A stretch of 64,000 nt of DNA from Zonotrichia leucophrys gambelii. Its lineage: Eukaryota; Chordata; Aves; Passeriformes; Passerellidae. The notes beneath the pieces were generated by a model. It made no database searches, was not told the origin of the DNA, and saw only the letters and a list, made by a program, of their open reading frames with translations. The stretch covers positions 56,639,585-56,703,584 of the forward strand of contig NC_088170.1 of the NCBI RefSeq assembly GCF_028769735.1, written 5' to 3'. The translations under genes were made by a program, and so were the position numbers. Below, piece by piece: positions 36,601 to 47,144 of this stretch (positions within the stretch are counted from its first letter, which is position 1; each line of letters opens with the position of its first letter).

Positions 36601-37512
36601 CAAGTGGCTCTGTTTAGGCACCCTCAACAGCTGGGAGGACAGCTTGCTCTCAGGGGTCAACTAGCTGTATTCAGCTGCCTAAACAGAGGCTTCTAGTGAT
36701 ATTTGAGATGCTCAAGAATCTTATTCCTCAAATACATTCCTCAGATTCCACACCAGCAGCACATGGTCACTCTGTGCTCCATCTGCCAGGCTGGTGAAAT
36801 TGTTTCAGATACATGCAGAATATTTCAAACTGCCCTCTCATAACACAAGCACTTAAACTGCACCTTCCACTGCCTGTCCTGGGGGTGGCACTCCCCAGGC
36901 TCTGTCTGTGCTTAGGTGTCTCAGAGATCTCACTAATCTTCCAGTACTGGAGTCAGATGCTCCAGAATATCCATCCTCTGGCACCTGCAGAAGCCCCTCT
37001 CATCCCAGCTTACATGGGAAAACTGACTCCATCCTGGTGCTGAAGGCAAGTATTTCAGCTGCTGAAATGTCACACTAAAGCTCAAGTGTTTTAGAGTCCA
37101 AGCCTTCTGCTCCAGCAATCCATCCAGATCCAGCTGCTTAAAGTCCAGCCTAACATGAGATTACTTACTTACTGTAAGATTGTGATGAACAGGTCTGAGA
37201 TTCATCAGCATGAGTGCAAGTAAATGAAACTGAAATGGTAGAGCTTTTCAGGGATGTTATGAGCCATCCCTGAAGGCAGAGTAACTGAGATTCTTCTTAG
37301 CAGGTCCCTTGGGGCAGATTAGAGTGAAACGCCACCAAATGACAAGTGTTTATAAATATGCATATGGCAGGTTTGTTTCAGAACAATCTGCTTGCAATGG
37401 AAAGTAGGTATGTAGCTGGTTTGGTTATTAGCTGTAGAAATATAGCAATATAAAAGCACAAAAGTAGCAATTAAGAAAATGTATAGGGAAAAAGAAGGTT
37501 TAGAGTAGAAGA
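33661..37512. other. Unique sequence, pyrimidine-rich in part, no gene recognised
   Basis: 34340-34720 is strongly C/T-rich but not periodic, which explains the Ser/Pro/Leu-rich frames there (34102-34641, non-ATG start). 36040-36290 is AT-rich with ATT runs. No repeat family or RNA gene recognised. Confidence 0.5.
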
Positions 37513-37536
37513 ATATTGCCACCCATGTGGCAATAT
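37513..37536. repeat. Inverted repeat, 10-bp perfect arms
   Basis: ATATTGCCAC (37513-37522) and GTGGCAATAT (37527-37536) flank CCAT. It sits just upstream of LTR copy 2 and could mark its insertion neighbourhood, but no link is shown. Confidence 0.75.
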
Positions 37537-38137
37537 CTCATCCAATGTGAGACTTGATTGCTGCAATTTAGATATCCATTGATCAAAGTGGTGGTCACAG
37601 TCTTGATCAATCAGGGGAGGGGGAAGCCTGTGAACCACAATGTTCAGCAGGTTCAGGTTCAGGTGGGAGTGCCCAGATGCTCTGTGGGAACCCAGGAAAT
37701 TCCTCTGGCTGCCCTGGAAGACTCGAGCCCCTGCCCAGGGGGCTCAGAGACCTTGGCACAGAGCCCAAGACCCCTGTGCCTTTGATTCAGCCCTTGGAAA
37801 AAACAATTACCAACCTTTACATGAAGGATTTCAAGCCACAAAAGTTTAAGTAGAATGACAGTGACTTTATCACAGGGTGAAAAATAGATTTTTTGGGGTT
37901 TTTAGAATGGGGGTTCAGGGGGAAAGATGGAGGAATCTGGGTGTGACCAGCATTTCTCCTTCTTCTTCTTGGCCTCCATCTTCTGCTGTGATGTTGGCAC
38001 TCTTAGACTGGTTTAGAGTAGAAGCTCACTGTCTAACATAGGTGATAGGTATTAGAAAGCAATTGTAAATATTGTACACTTAATTTTTAGTATAAAGACA
38101 TAACACCACCCTGGGGGCAGGTAGAGTGCCTCTAACT

Positions 38138-38154
38138 ATTGTCATGTATGTGTG

Positions 38155-38235
<81 letters not shown>

Positions 38236-38507
38236 TTCTATTATCATTACACTGCAAGGGTTCCTTGATATTTCCTGTAGGCAGCTCCTTTAGGCACTGA
38301 CTCTTCCTAATCCTCACAGCAGCCAATAGACTCCAGGTCCCACCAATCCACTCTTTTATAACACTCTTCTTCTTATTGGCTACAGGCATGGCCTGTTAAC
38401 ATCAGGCCTGCTCCTAATCTTTAGTAATTGGCTCAGCTGCAACTCTTTAGGGGATAAGATTACATTTTATACCACCTTCATTTACCCATACTGTACCCCC
38501 CCCTACA
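38138..38507 (-). mobile_element. Nested retroelement C, 370 bp, inserted into LTR copy 2
   Basis: The insertion breaks the alignment between the two LTR copies. It is flanked by TCTAACT (38131-38137) and TCTGACT (38508-38514), a 7-base target-site duplication with one mismatch. Read on the minus strand it starts TGTAGGGGGGGG and contains 'gagttgcagctg', 'ccaat' and TATAAAA (plus-strand TTTTATA at 38354-38360), and it finishes in a (TC)n run and 'acatgaca'. A second copy, D, is at 58907-59180. CCAAT plus TATA and a TGT start suggest an LTR or the promoter part of a retroelement. I see no AATAAA and no coding capacity. Class is uncertain. Confidence 0.75.
38161..38233. repeat. (GA)n microsatellite
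   Basis: About 36 uninterrupted GA units, preceded by a short GT/TA run. It forms the distal end of nested element C as read on the minus strand. It produces a Leu-Ser repeat artefact in the minus-strand frame 38132-38389. Confidence 0.98.
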
Positions 38508-38747
38508 TCTGACTGTCTTGCTGAGTGGACCTTGGCTGGACAGGAAAAAGAATTTTATAGATAAGATGCAATAAACAACCTTGAGACCAAGAACTGAAGA
38601 GCTCTGACTCCTTCAACTGCCAGGCCGGGAAAAGAGACTTTCTAAGGTATCTCGGGGTCACTCTGAGCAGCGAGAGACCCCAAGAATTCTCCTCCTGGGG
38701 CAGGGAGCTTTACACTGTCTGATGTAACACTGTGGATCACAAGCACA

Positions 38748-39310
38748 CCTCTGGTGGAAGGTCTCAGAGATGAGTCTGGGGGTGCTTCAGGGTGTTTGAT
38801 GGCTCATGGCACCTTCTAAAACATGACATCTGCGCTCAGATCAGCATAGCTGAGTCAGTGATGCCACTGTCAGCTGTGGACCGTCAGTTCGGTGTGAATG
38901 TTCTGATACCTCCACTGGAGTGGGGGGAGAGATTTACACCTGAGCCAGATGTGTAAGAGAGGACATTGGCATGATAAAAAGCACTATCCCATCTCTGCAG
39001 GGTCTGCTTTTTCTTGGCCTCTTCCCTTACCTGGGTGAAAATCCAGCTTGCAGCCTCTAGTGGTGGGTGTGCACCCCCTCACAGCTGGGCTGTGACTTTG
39101 CTCAGCAGCAGCAAAGCACCCACTGCTTTAGCAAATGGCCAATTGTTTGAGTCATTAACCATTAATTTTGCAGTTTCTCACAAGGGATCATTAGCAACTT
39201 GAGCAATACTAGTCCCAGAAGACAATGGAAGGACTGGGAGGAGTAAGGGTGAAGTTAGAAGACAAGACTCCACTCCTCCCTTGATTTTAGAGAAAGGGGT
39301 ATAAAAAGTG
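38748..39310 (+). repeat. Old interspersed repeat, copy B (unclassified, LTR-like)
   Basis: Inverted counterpart of copy A (990-1502). The shared landmarks, in reverse order, are the complement of 'ctgagaccttccac', 'ccagactcat', 'acattcacac' and the 20-base perfect word at 39146-39165. Downstream of the shared part lies TATAAAAA at 39300-39307, so the element probably carries a promoter reading rightward. It starts about 30 bases after LTR copy 2 ends, so the two may be parts of one retroviral locus or independent insertions. No gene is seen in it. Confidence 0.68.
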
Positions 39311-39720
39311 GGGTCAAAAAGCAGGGGAGACCAGTGTCACCTGTATGAAGAAGGAAAATAAGATCACTGCTTACATTCCAGCAAGAAAAAGGCAGGAGAG
39401 GCAGGAGATTAACCCTGACTGAGAATCTGTGATGTCTGTGGGTTCTCAGCAGTGGCACAAACAGAGGTCAGATAAGTGGGGCTTCCGCAGGGTGAACGAT
39501 GGGAGCAGGGATGAGGTTTCAGGTTCACTCTCTGGATTTGAAGGACACAAATACTGGTAAGTTAAGTACGTGGTGTGCCTGTTTTCATAAATAAATTTTT
39601 TTAAAAAAGGAGGAATTGTGGAAAAGAAGTACTTGCTTTACTCCTGAAAATAAGTATAAAAACCTCAAATGTTAACTTTGTAATTTAACTCACCCTCTGC
39701 AACCATTCCTAATCCCCTTT
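39311..39720 (+). other. Possible retroviral 3' debris with polypurine tract
   Basis: AAAAAAGGAGGAAT (39603-39616) is immediately followed by TGTGGAAAAG. This is the arrangement expected where a retroviral polypurine tract meets the TG start of a 3' LTR. Sequence before it (39470-39600) has no intact frame. The downstream LTR body is not recognised and no partner LTR with the same start is seen, so this is a weak call. Confidence 0.3.
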
Positions 39721-42700
39721 GAGGCTAACCACTTTTAATATTTTAAATAACTCTGCAAGGATTAAATAAGGATTTGATGCTTTTATCCTCCTATGGATAA
39801 CAACATGAGGCTCTCTCACCTGCTCATTGCTGCACTCACTTCCTTTCCTCTCTGTGTATGTGAGAGCAATGCTTTCTATTCCTCTGCTTGCAAAATACTG
39901 ACATGCTTAGCAGCTATTGTTCCTCAATTTGCAAAAAGATCTAGTATTATTCCATAATGCCACCTAATTTGTCAGCTCTTACACCTCCACCATCCTGGAA
40001 TCTTTTATTCTTCATCACAAGGTATTTGCATACCTCAGGCCATATCTAGCCTCCTTATGAAAACCAAAAGCAAACTATGCCTGTTTGTTTTGCAATGCAT
40101 CAGCAGCCTGAAATTCCTGTTATCTGAGCTGGCTGCAAACAATCCTCTCAGCCACAGAGCCTGTGGAAATGCTTGGATGGCAGCTCTGCCAGAAGCACCA
40201 CCCTCCCCACTGCTGCTGGGTAAACTCAGTGAGAAATTTGGGCGTTTGCCTTTGGGGGAAGTGTCCAGCAAATGCCAGTGTACAGAAGTCAGAGCAGCAC
40301 AGCCATGCAGGTGTGCAGCCCCTGCCACCCTGGTGTCACCACAGCTCCAGTGCTCAACCCCAAGCTGAAGTCCACAGGGCACAGCATCATGACCAAAGAC
40401 AACGCCCTCCATCCCCAGTGCCCGCATCCCAGGACAGTGGCTGCTGCTTTGTGCACGATGCTATAGGGGGAGGACTGAGCTGAGTTGGAGACCAGCTGCT
40501 CCGAGTCTTTGGCTGAGGAGTGGAGCTGTGCATAAATCCCCACCCACTTTGCACTGGAGTGGGGACCCCATTCCTGGCCACATTAAAGCTACCTGCACCT
40601 TAGCTATCCCAAAATCATGTGTTTAACCTTCACAGGCAGCCAATGTTACTAGAAGTTCTTAATTTGATCCTACCACACCTTAGGAATGGATTTGGAGAAA
40701 GCTGCAGCTTCAGTGACCTGCCCAGAGAGTACAAATGTGCCGAAACACTCTGCCAGGACACATCCACAGCCAGGAGATCGAGGCAGAGGCTTTAGAGGCA
40801 TGGGATAGGATGGCATAGAAGAAGAGAGCACTACGTGGATGTCACAGTGTAATTCTTGGCCTGCACTTGCAGCCCAAGGCAGCACTAATGCTCTTTGCAG
40901 TCGTACCATCAAAGAAATTCAGGCAGGATCTTCAGGCATCAGAATTTCCTCTCTGTAGTCACAAGGGAGATCTTGCACATTGTCTTACTGACTTAGGTTG
41001 CTACATCTCTCAGGAGGATCCTTGCACCCCTCAAGCCCACTCCAGCTCCTCCTGTAGAGCTGTCTGTCTCCAGCCCTGTCCCTGGCTCATGGATGGAACC
41101 TGTTGCTGCTGCCACCCCAGTTCTGCTTGCCTGCTCAGGGGCTGAGGGTCAGTCCCCAGCAGTGGCAGCATGTCGCCCACCAGGGTCCCTCACAGCTCCA
41201 CCCCTCACAGAGAAGCTCTCCTTCCCCAAAGTCTGGACCTGGTGTGGTACCCAAAAGCCATCATCACCAGAATCCAACATTCCTGAACACTTCACACCCA
41301 GCAGCTACAAGGCTGCCCTTTTTAGCCCTCTTCTTTCTACAAAACCAGATGCAAGTACTGTTTATTCCTCTCCAGTTATTTTCTGTGCCACCTCTGCCAC
41401 CTCCCTGCCAGTGACCAGCTGCTTGGTCTCATTTCTTTCTTGGTTTTGGAGCTCTGCAGCACACCGAGAGGCAATTACAGGGACTTGGGGCTGCAAAGAG
41501 CCTCTCACCTCACATGACAATCACATCCCACCTTGTCATTGCTGGGCTGGGGTCTCCTTGGGCAGCAGAGTCGGCAGCTCCTGGCAGCAGAGCCGTCCCA
41601 CACATAAAAATATTGTGGATGTGACAAGGGGTAAAAAGAGTCCCACACAATTCAACCAACTTCACTTTGCAGTCTTTGTGAAGTGTCAGAATTGAATTTC
41701 CACATACACCACTCCACCATGGTGAGAGATGTAATGCTTCCAGAATATATTTTCTTTCTTGTTCGGAAGCAGAGAAAACCTCGCAAGAACAACTATTCTC
41801 ATGGGATTTTGCGCAGAACTGGTAGAAATCTTAAGAAAACAATTCCATTTTGTAGTATCTCTGACTCTCCTGTTCAAAAATCCCATGAGGATGTTTTCCA
41901 GGACAGTTGGATTTAAAGCTGAGGTTAGTTGACAACTAACCTAGTTGTCAAATCCTAGTGAGTCCTCATAATTTGTTTTTCTCCCTTCCTTCTTAATAAT
42001 GACTTGGGTTACTGAAGGAGAGCAGTGCTCCCTGCTCTAATGTCCCTGCTTGGTGTTGTGCTGTCAGGAGATTTAGGCACAGGTGAACCCAAGCCAGCTG
42101 CAGGGTGAGCACAGCACAGGGCTGATTCCTGAGCCACAGTGGTGGGACAAGGGCAGTTCAGAGGCTGGCTTTATTCAGTCCTGGTTTTTCACAGCTCCAC
42201 AGCCTGGCTGTGATTACTTGCAATTGGTGAAAAGCTGGCCTGACATTGCTCTGCAGCAGCAGGAGAGCATAAAGGGCCTGGAATCTGCTTTGACCAGGCT
42301 ACCTGACAGTCACACACCTCTGGCCTTCCTGTGTGGGTCTCACTGCAGCTCCACTATGGCATTCTCCAAAACAAATCCAACAAAAGCATTTTAGCATTTT
42401 AAGTTATCCCATCACTAGATCCACCACTGCTACACAGCAGGAGTAAGGCACTGGGATTTGCTTATATTCCCAGGGTTTTCAGTGTGGGAGTGTCCTGCAG
42501 GACTGAGCTGTCTCCCACCCACCCACCTGGGGCACCATCGCACATGGTACAAGTGTGCAGGCAGGATTGTAGCTTGTAGTGCACATCAGCTTTAAGAGGG
42601 AATGTTGTTTTGGGGAGAAAATAAGAAAAAAAAAATAGGAGCGAGGAAAAAAAAATGAAAAGGGAGAGTCCATAAGGTTCTTTGCAGTACAGTAACAAAT

Positions 42701-45700
42701 GCCTTGGAGATTGATTGGTAAGACATCTTTGCAAAAAATAATTGGAAAAGGAATATCAGGGAGTAGAAAAACACAAGGAAGGGAAGGAGACAGGCTGCAG
42801 GAGAAAAGGAAATGAGCAGATCTGAAGATGTTACCTGAGGCTGAGAAACCCCACCAGTCCTGGTTTGGTTCCAGTGAAAGTCCTTGCAATAAGGACTAAT
42901 AAATTCACAGGCAAGAGACAGGGATGAGAGAAAAAGAGAAATGCTGGATTTTATATATTTTGTCAAACAAACCTACTCTAAGGAGAACTTGGTGAGATAG
43001 TAAGCAGATCCCCAAGAAGCAACACTTGTCTGCATCTCCTGCTGCTAAAATTTGCCTCCCATAGTCCCAGTGAGCTGCGCTGCAGAAAAACCAGGCACAA
43101 AGGCAGCTAGACCCAGCCATGGCTGTGAGGAAAAATTTGTGGCTTAGCACTCCAAAATCTGACTCTTTTGGGTGGATTTTCTGTTTGCAGCGTTGCAGAA
43201 TTCCCCATGTGCAGCTCTCCTTGCTCCCCCTGTAGAGTGGGTGCACTGCAGGTCAGGACCTGACTCTCAGGCGGGACACGCGCAGCAGGTACAAGGCCAA
43301 GGGCTCTGCTATTATTAGGATCCTCTGGGTAAACTGGAGTTACACTAAGAAAGAAAAATGGCATCACATTTACAGACACCCTCAATCCAGTTCTAACAAA
43401 ACCAATGACTCTCAGCTGGGCAGAAGAGCAGTGTCAGATTGCTGTTGCTCATTGATACAGATTGGCAGGGCATCTCCCGCTTTGGTGCTCACCAGAGCCC
43501 AAATGGTACAGAGAAGTTTTAAAGATCTGCCTGCAGCCTCCACCTGCAATCAGCACTTTTATCTCAAAGACATATCTTGTCTCTATGCCATTTCCTAGAG
43601 TTGTCAGGTAATCACAGCTGTTTGTGTTCTCCCAACAGATTTCATGGCTACAAGGCTTCAGAATTAACCAGCCGGGCAATGAGGCATTTCTCTGGAGAAG
43701 ACAGGTTTTGACTAAACAGTTTAAGAGTTTTACTCACTGTAGAAGTAAAATGGGTTGTGTACCTGATCAGTCCAAAGCCTGCTCTAGTTCAACATAAATA
43801 AAAAATCATTATCCTATCCAAAAAGGAAGGGAGACAGAAATCTCATAGAAGGCATTATAGCTAAAAGGTCAGATCCATCAAAACGTTACAGAAAAAATCA
43901 AGATTCATCAAAACTGCTGTGAAAATCTGTACAACACAGATCCCTGCAGTGCAACCTGGAGAAAAGATTTCCCCAGTTCTTCTGTCAGAGCAGGTGAAAA
44001 ATGCAGAATAGCTTCAGTTAGGGTGTAGACCCCTTCAGCACCTCATGGGATGGATCTGGCCCTGTCTAAAAGGCACAAAATGAGAAAAATTAGATGGGGT
44101 CAGATGGCAGTAATTGTTTCTGTAATCCTCTCTTAAGTCTCTGGAGCAGGTCTAGCTGCTTCCTTGGCCTCATCCCATGACTCAGAGAGCTTGACCTGGG
44201 GAAATAAGAATTTCTTCCTTGTCTCTTCAAGCCAGAATATTTCGGCTGGAGCTATCAACCAGATAAGCAGCCAACAGCATTTGAAGAATTTGTGCCTATG
44301 GTGCTACACTTTGGACATGATGTAGTTTGGTTTTCAGCTCTGAGGTCTTTAAAAGTTAATTTCCTGCATGAAGGCAAGTGGCAAGTGTGACAGCCTGGGG
44401 AAAGGGAGCATGGGAAGCTCATTCATCTCCATGGAAATGACTGAAGGATTGAGGGCTGCATCCAAACTAATCTCACCAAGTCTCCCTTCCTAACAACCAG
44501 GAGAAACAGACAGATTTAGGGTAGAGTGGCATTTGGATCTTTCTAGATCTGTCTCACCTGCCTGGCCATTCAGATGTGTGGTCAGATCATACGTGCCTGG
44601 CATGTACAAAGTTTTAAGCAGTGATTTGATTTCCTGCTTTCTCCCGTGACTGTAAATTAGTGTTTTCTCCAGCAGTCTCCTGGGAGTCACCTGGCATGGT
44701 CAGAGAGGTTAATAAGACCCTGTAGCTAGGATCTGACTACAGAGCAAGGTGCAAGGAAATACAAAACAAAAGCTTTGCTCATATTTATCCAGGCAAAATT
44801 TGTCTTGACAGGGAAAAAAAGGTCTAAAATATAATAGAAACAGATCAGCTGCAAAATATTTAGGAAAAAATGTGATGCATTACTTGCATTTGATGTATTT
44901 TAAATGTCTGAGAGTAATGAACTGGCACCTGACTCAAATGGAAACAAAAGGTCTCGCTCACAGGGAGTGGAGAAGGAATAATCCTGATGCACATGTTGTT
45001 CTCAGAATGTAAACCTACTTCACACTCCTGCAGGTTAACACACCCTTCATGAAAACATCATTGCTCTGTAAGGGTTTTATTTATATTCATACAAAGGGAA
45101 ACCTGTTGCCCAAAAAAGATGAAAAAATGTTGAACCAGATTTGACATAGACTACTGTAAATAGCGAGAATAGAGAACACAAGGTGGTCTTGGTGATAATT
45201 TTACTTTATTTTCACAAACCATTATCCCTACCTCCCCTGAGTGCATACATGGAATGGCTACACATGGCCATTGGCTTGAGAGTAGGAACCTAGAAGCTGG
45301 GAAGAAGAAATAGGTAACCAATAAAGGAAAGAACCCCAAACACTTGTGCATAAAACCTTCAGCTGAATGCTAGGCAATTTTATCATCAAAAAGAATACAC
45401 ACGTCTCATCCTTGCAGTGCCTCTGCAACTCAAGAGCGGGGATTAGGAAAAAAAAGAATAATCCACTAGATAAATGTTTGCTTCCTTTTCTCTCCAGTAA
45501 CCCCTGTGGCCCCAGGCAGTGGGGAGCCCATTCCAACAGGCAAAGTAAGTGGTGCTTCCCTGTCTCCTGCTGACAGCTCGGTGAGGTTCAGCACTATCTG
45601 CTCGGGCAGGTACAGCCTGTTTGATATAACTGCTGCTCACTGCACAAAGTGGCCAGGTGCTGTGACAGCTCGCTGGAGATCTCCAAGTCATTCCAGCAGG

Positions 45701-46992
45701 GCTTTTCTACCATTATCCTCCCACAGCCCTCAGGGATATGATTAATTCATGGAGCATCACTGAAGGCATCTTTCTATAGCATATGGAGTTAAAGTGTCCT
45801 CTTCACAGAGCTGCCTGGGGACAACTGTGGAATTTGTACAGACAATCCCACTAGGTAGTCAATCTTGTAAAAGCACTGATATTACAAAGTAAATACAAGT
45901 GATCTATTTGTTTAAGGTTATTACTGTGACCGACAGGGTATTAAAACAATCTTTCTACTGGCAAAAGATATCAGGCCTGCAGTCCCATTTGATGTTCCTA
46001 AGCAAGGTTTTCCTCTTTCTTTCTCAGCCTCCGAGCTTTGGGGTGTTCGTCAAACTCGACTGATCGGAGTGCACCACACAACCAGCCCATTGAAATTCAA
46101 TTCAGATATGGGGTTAAATCATAAAAAGAAACCTGAGCTAGTAATAACACTTTGATGTGCAGATGTATAAAAGTTTTAACTTCTACTTTCTTCTGAAACA
46201 AATCAGCTTCAAGTCATGCTATTTGATTCATATTTTAGCTTCTAATACATCCAAAGCACGAATACTGAACGTTGCCCTCTGTGGTCAGGAAACTTACAGT
46301 GGGTGAGGTATGAAGGCTTCCATTTCACCCTTTTATCAAGGCTGTATATGGACACTTCCCCTTAACAAAAATACACTGCCTGATGTTCAGAGCAAAAGGT
46401 CAGTCACTTTATGTCTGGCCCTGTTCAAAAACATACCATTTCTCTTGGAACTGGAAATTTCAGCTAGGAAAGGACATCGCTTTCCTAGATGCATTTGATA
46501 TTCTGGCAGCAGAGACACCTAAGGAAAAAGTCAAACCTGGACACAGAGCACACAGACACGCTCCCCTCCACTCCACACTTTTCAGACCATGCCTCACTCC
46601 CCTGTCCACTTTCTTTTTTGAAGCACACAGTCCCATGCAACTTGCAGTTTGCTTATCTATCTATTTTTGCATTTATTTACATTTATCTTATATTGTCCAG
46701 TAACACCTGTGCCAGCTCACAGGAGTCTCAGAGATATGCCAGTGCACAACCCTCCCTCAGGCCCTTAATTCCTGGCTTTAAAGATGACCTCAGCTCTAAG
46801 CCTGACACACAGCCTGTGAGAAGATGCATCACCAGGGAAGCAGCCCTCACTGTGACCTGTCAAGGTCTCCAGGTGTCAGCCCCAGCTCTCAGTGCTGTGC
46901 ACATAAACTCACCTGGCAAAGGCCTCTCACCTGGGTTTGTAACAGCAGCCAAGGAATCAAATTAGGTACTCTTTATCTACCTGCCCCTTAAC
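39721..46992. other. Unique sequence, no gene recognised
   Basis: 7.3 kb without a recognised exon, element or RNA gene. GC-richer patches at 40.0-40.6 and 40.85-41.5 kb carry overlapping frames in several phases (up to 200 codons, 41093-41695, ATG start) with no domain resemblance. A-rich purine tracts lie at 42617-42665. A palindrome cluster at 41923-41951 is listed separately. Confidence 0.5.
41923..41951. repeat. Two overlapping perfect inverted repeats
   Basis: GGTTAGTTG-a-CAACTAACC (41923-41941) overlaps TTGACAACTA-acc-TAGTTGTCAA (41929-41951). The two hairpins share the CAACTA arm and are mutually exclusive. No mobile element boundary or gene is seen next to them. Confidence 0.85.
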
Positions 46993-47144
46993 AGGAAGAC
47001 TTCAAGGCCAGCCTGGATGGGATTTTGAGCCCCTGGAAAGTGTCCCTGTCTATGGCAGGGTGGTTAGAACTGGATGATCTTTTAGTTAGAACTGGATGAT
47101 CTTTAAGGTCCCTTCAAACCCAAACCATTCTATGATGCAATGAT
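46993..47144 (+). mobile_element. CR1 LINE 3' end with internal 22-bp duplication
   Basis: The terminal CR1 text is clear: 'ttcaaggccagcctggatgg' (47001 onward), 'ctatggcaggg', 'aactggatgatctttaaggt' and 'aaaccattctatgatgcaat', ending with the short 3' repeats typical of CR1. A 22-base segment containing 'ttagaactggatgatctttt' occurs twice in tandem (from 47063 and 47085), a slippage event after insertion. The copy is truncated at its 5' end and has no coding capacity. Confidence 0.93.

Larger units (their letters stand above)
37630..38716 (+). mobile_element. Endogenous retrovirus LTR, copy 2, interrupted
   Basis: Homologous to LTR copy 1 at 28435-29106 over 37720-38130, and again over 38515-38716 once the insertion at 38138-38507 is removed. 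It contains the 'gtctaacataggtgatagg' block (38031 onward), a TATA-like 'agtataaagacataac' (about 38088), 'ttatagataag' and AATAAA (38570-38575). It then runs into 'ctccttcaactgccaggc' and 'gagagaccccaagaattc', ending near 'ctttacac' (about 38716). The start is uncertain: sequence upstream to about 37630 has the phrasing expected of the same element, but copy 1 is too diverged there to confirm it. No coding internal region is attached. Confidence 0.72.

Noticed and set aside
38132..38389. Frame with a long Leu-Ser repeat
   Set aside because: It is a translation of the (GA)n microsatellite on the minus strand.
41093..41695. 200-codon plus-strand frame
   Set aside because: No family resemblance; another open frame overlaps it in a different phase (41103-41414).
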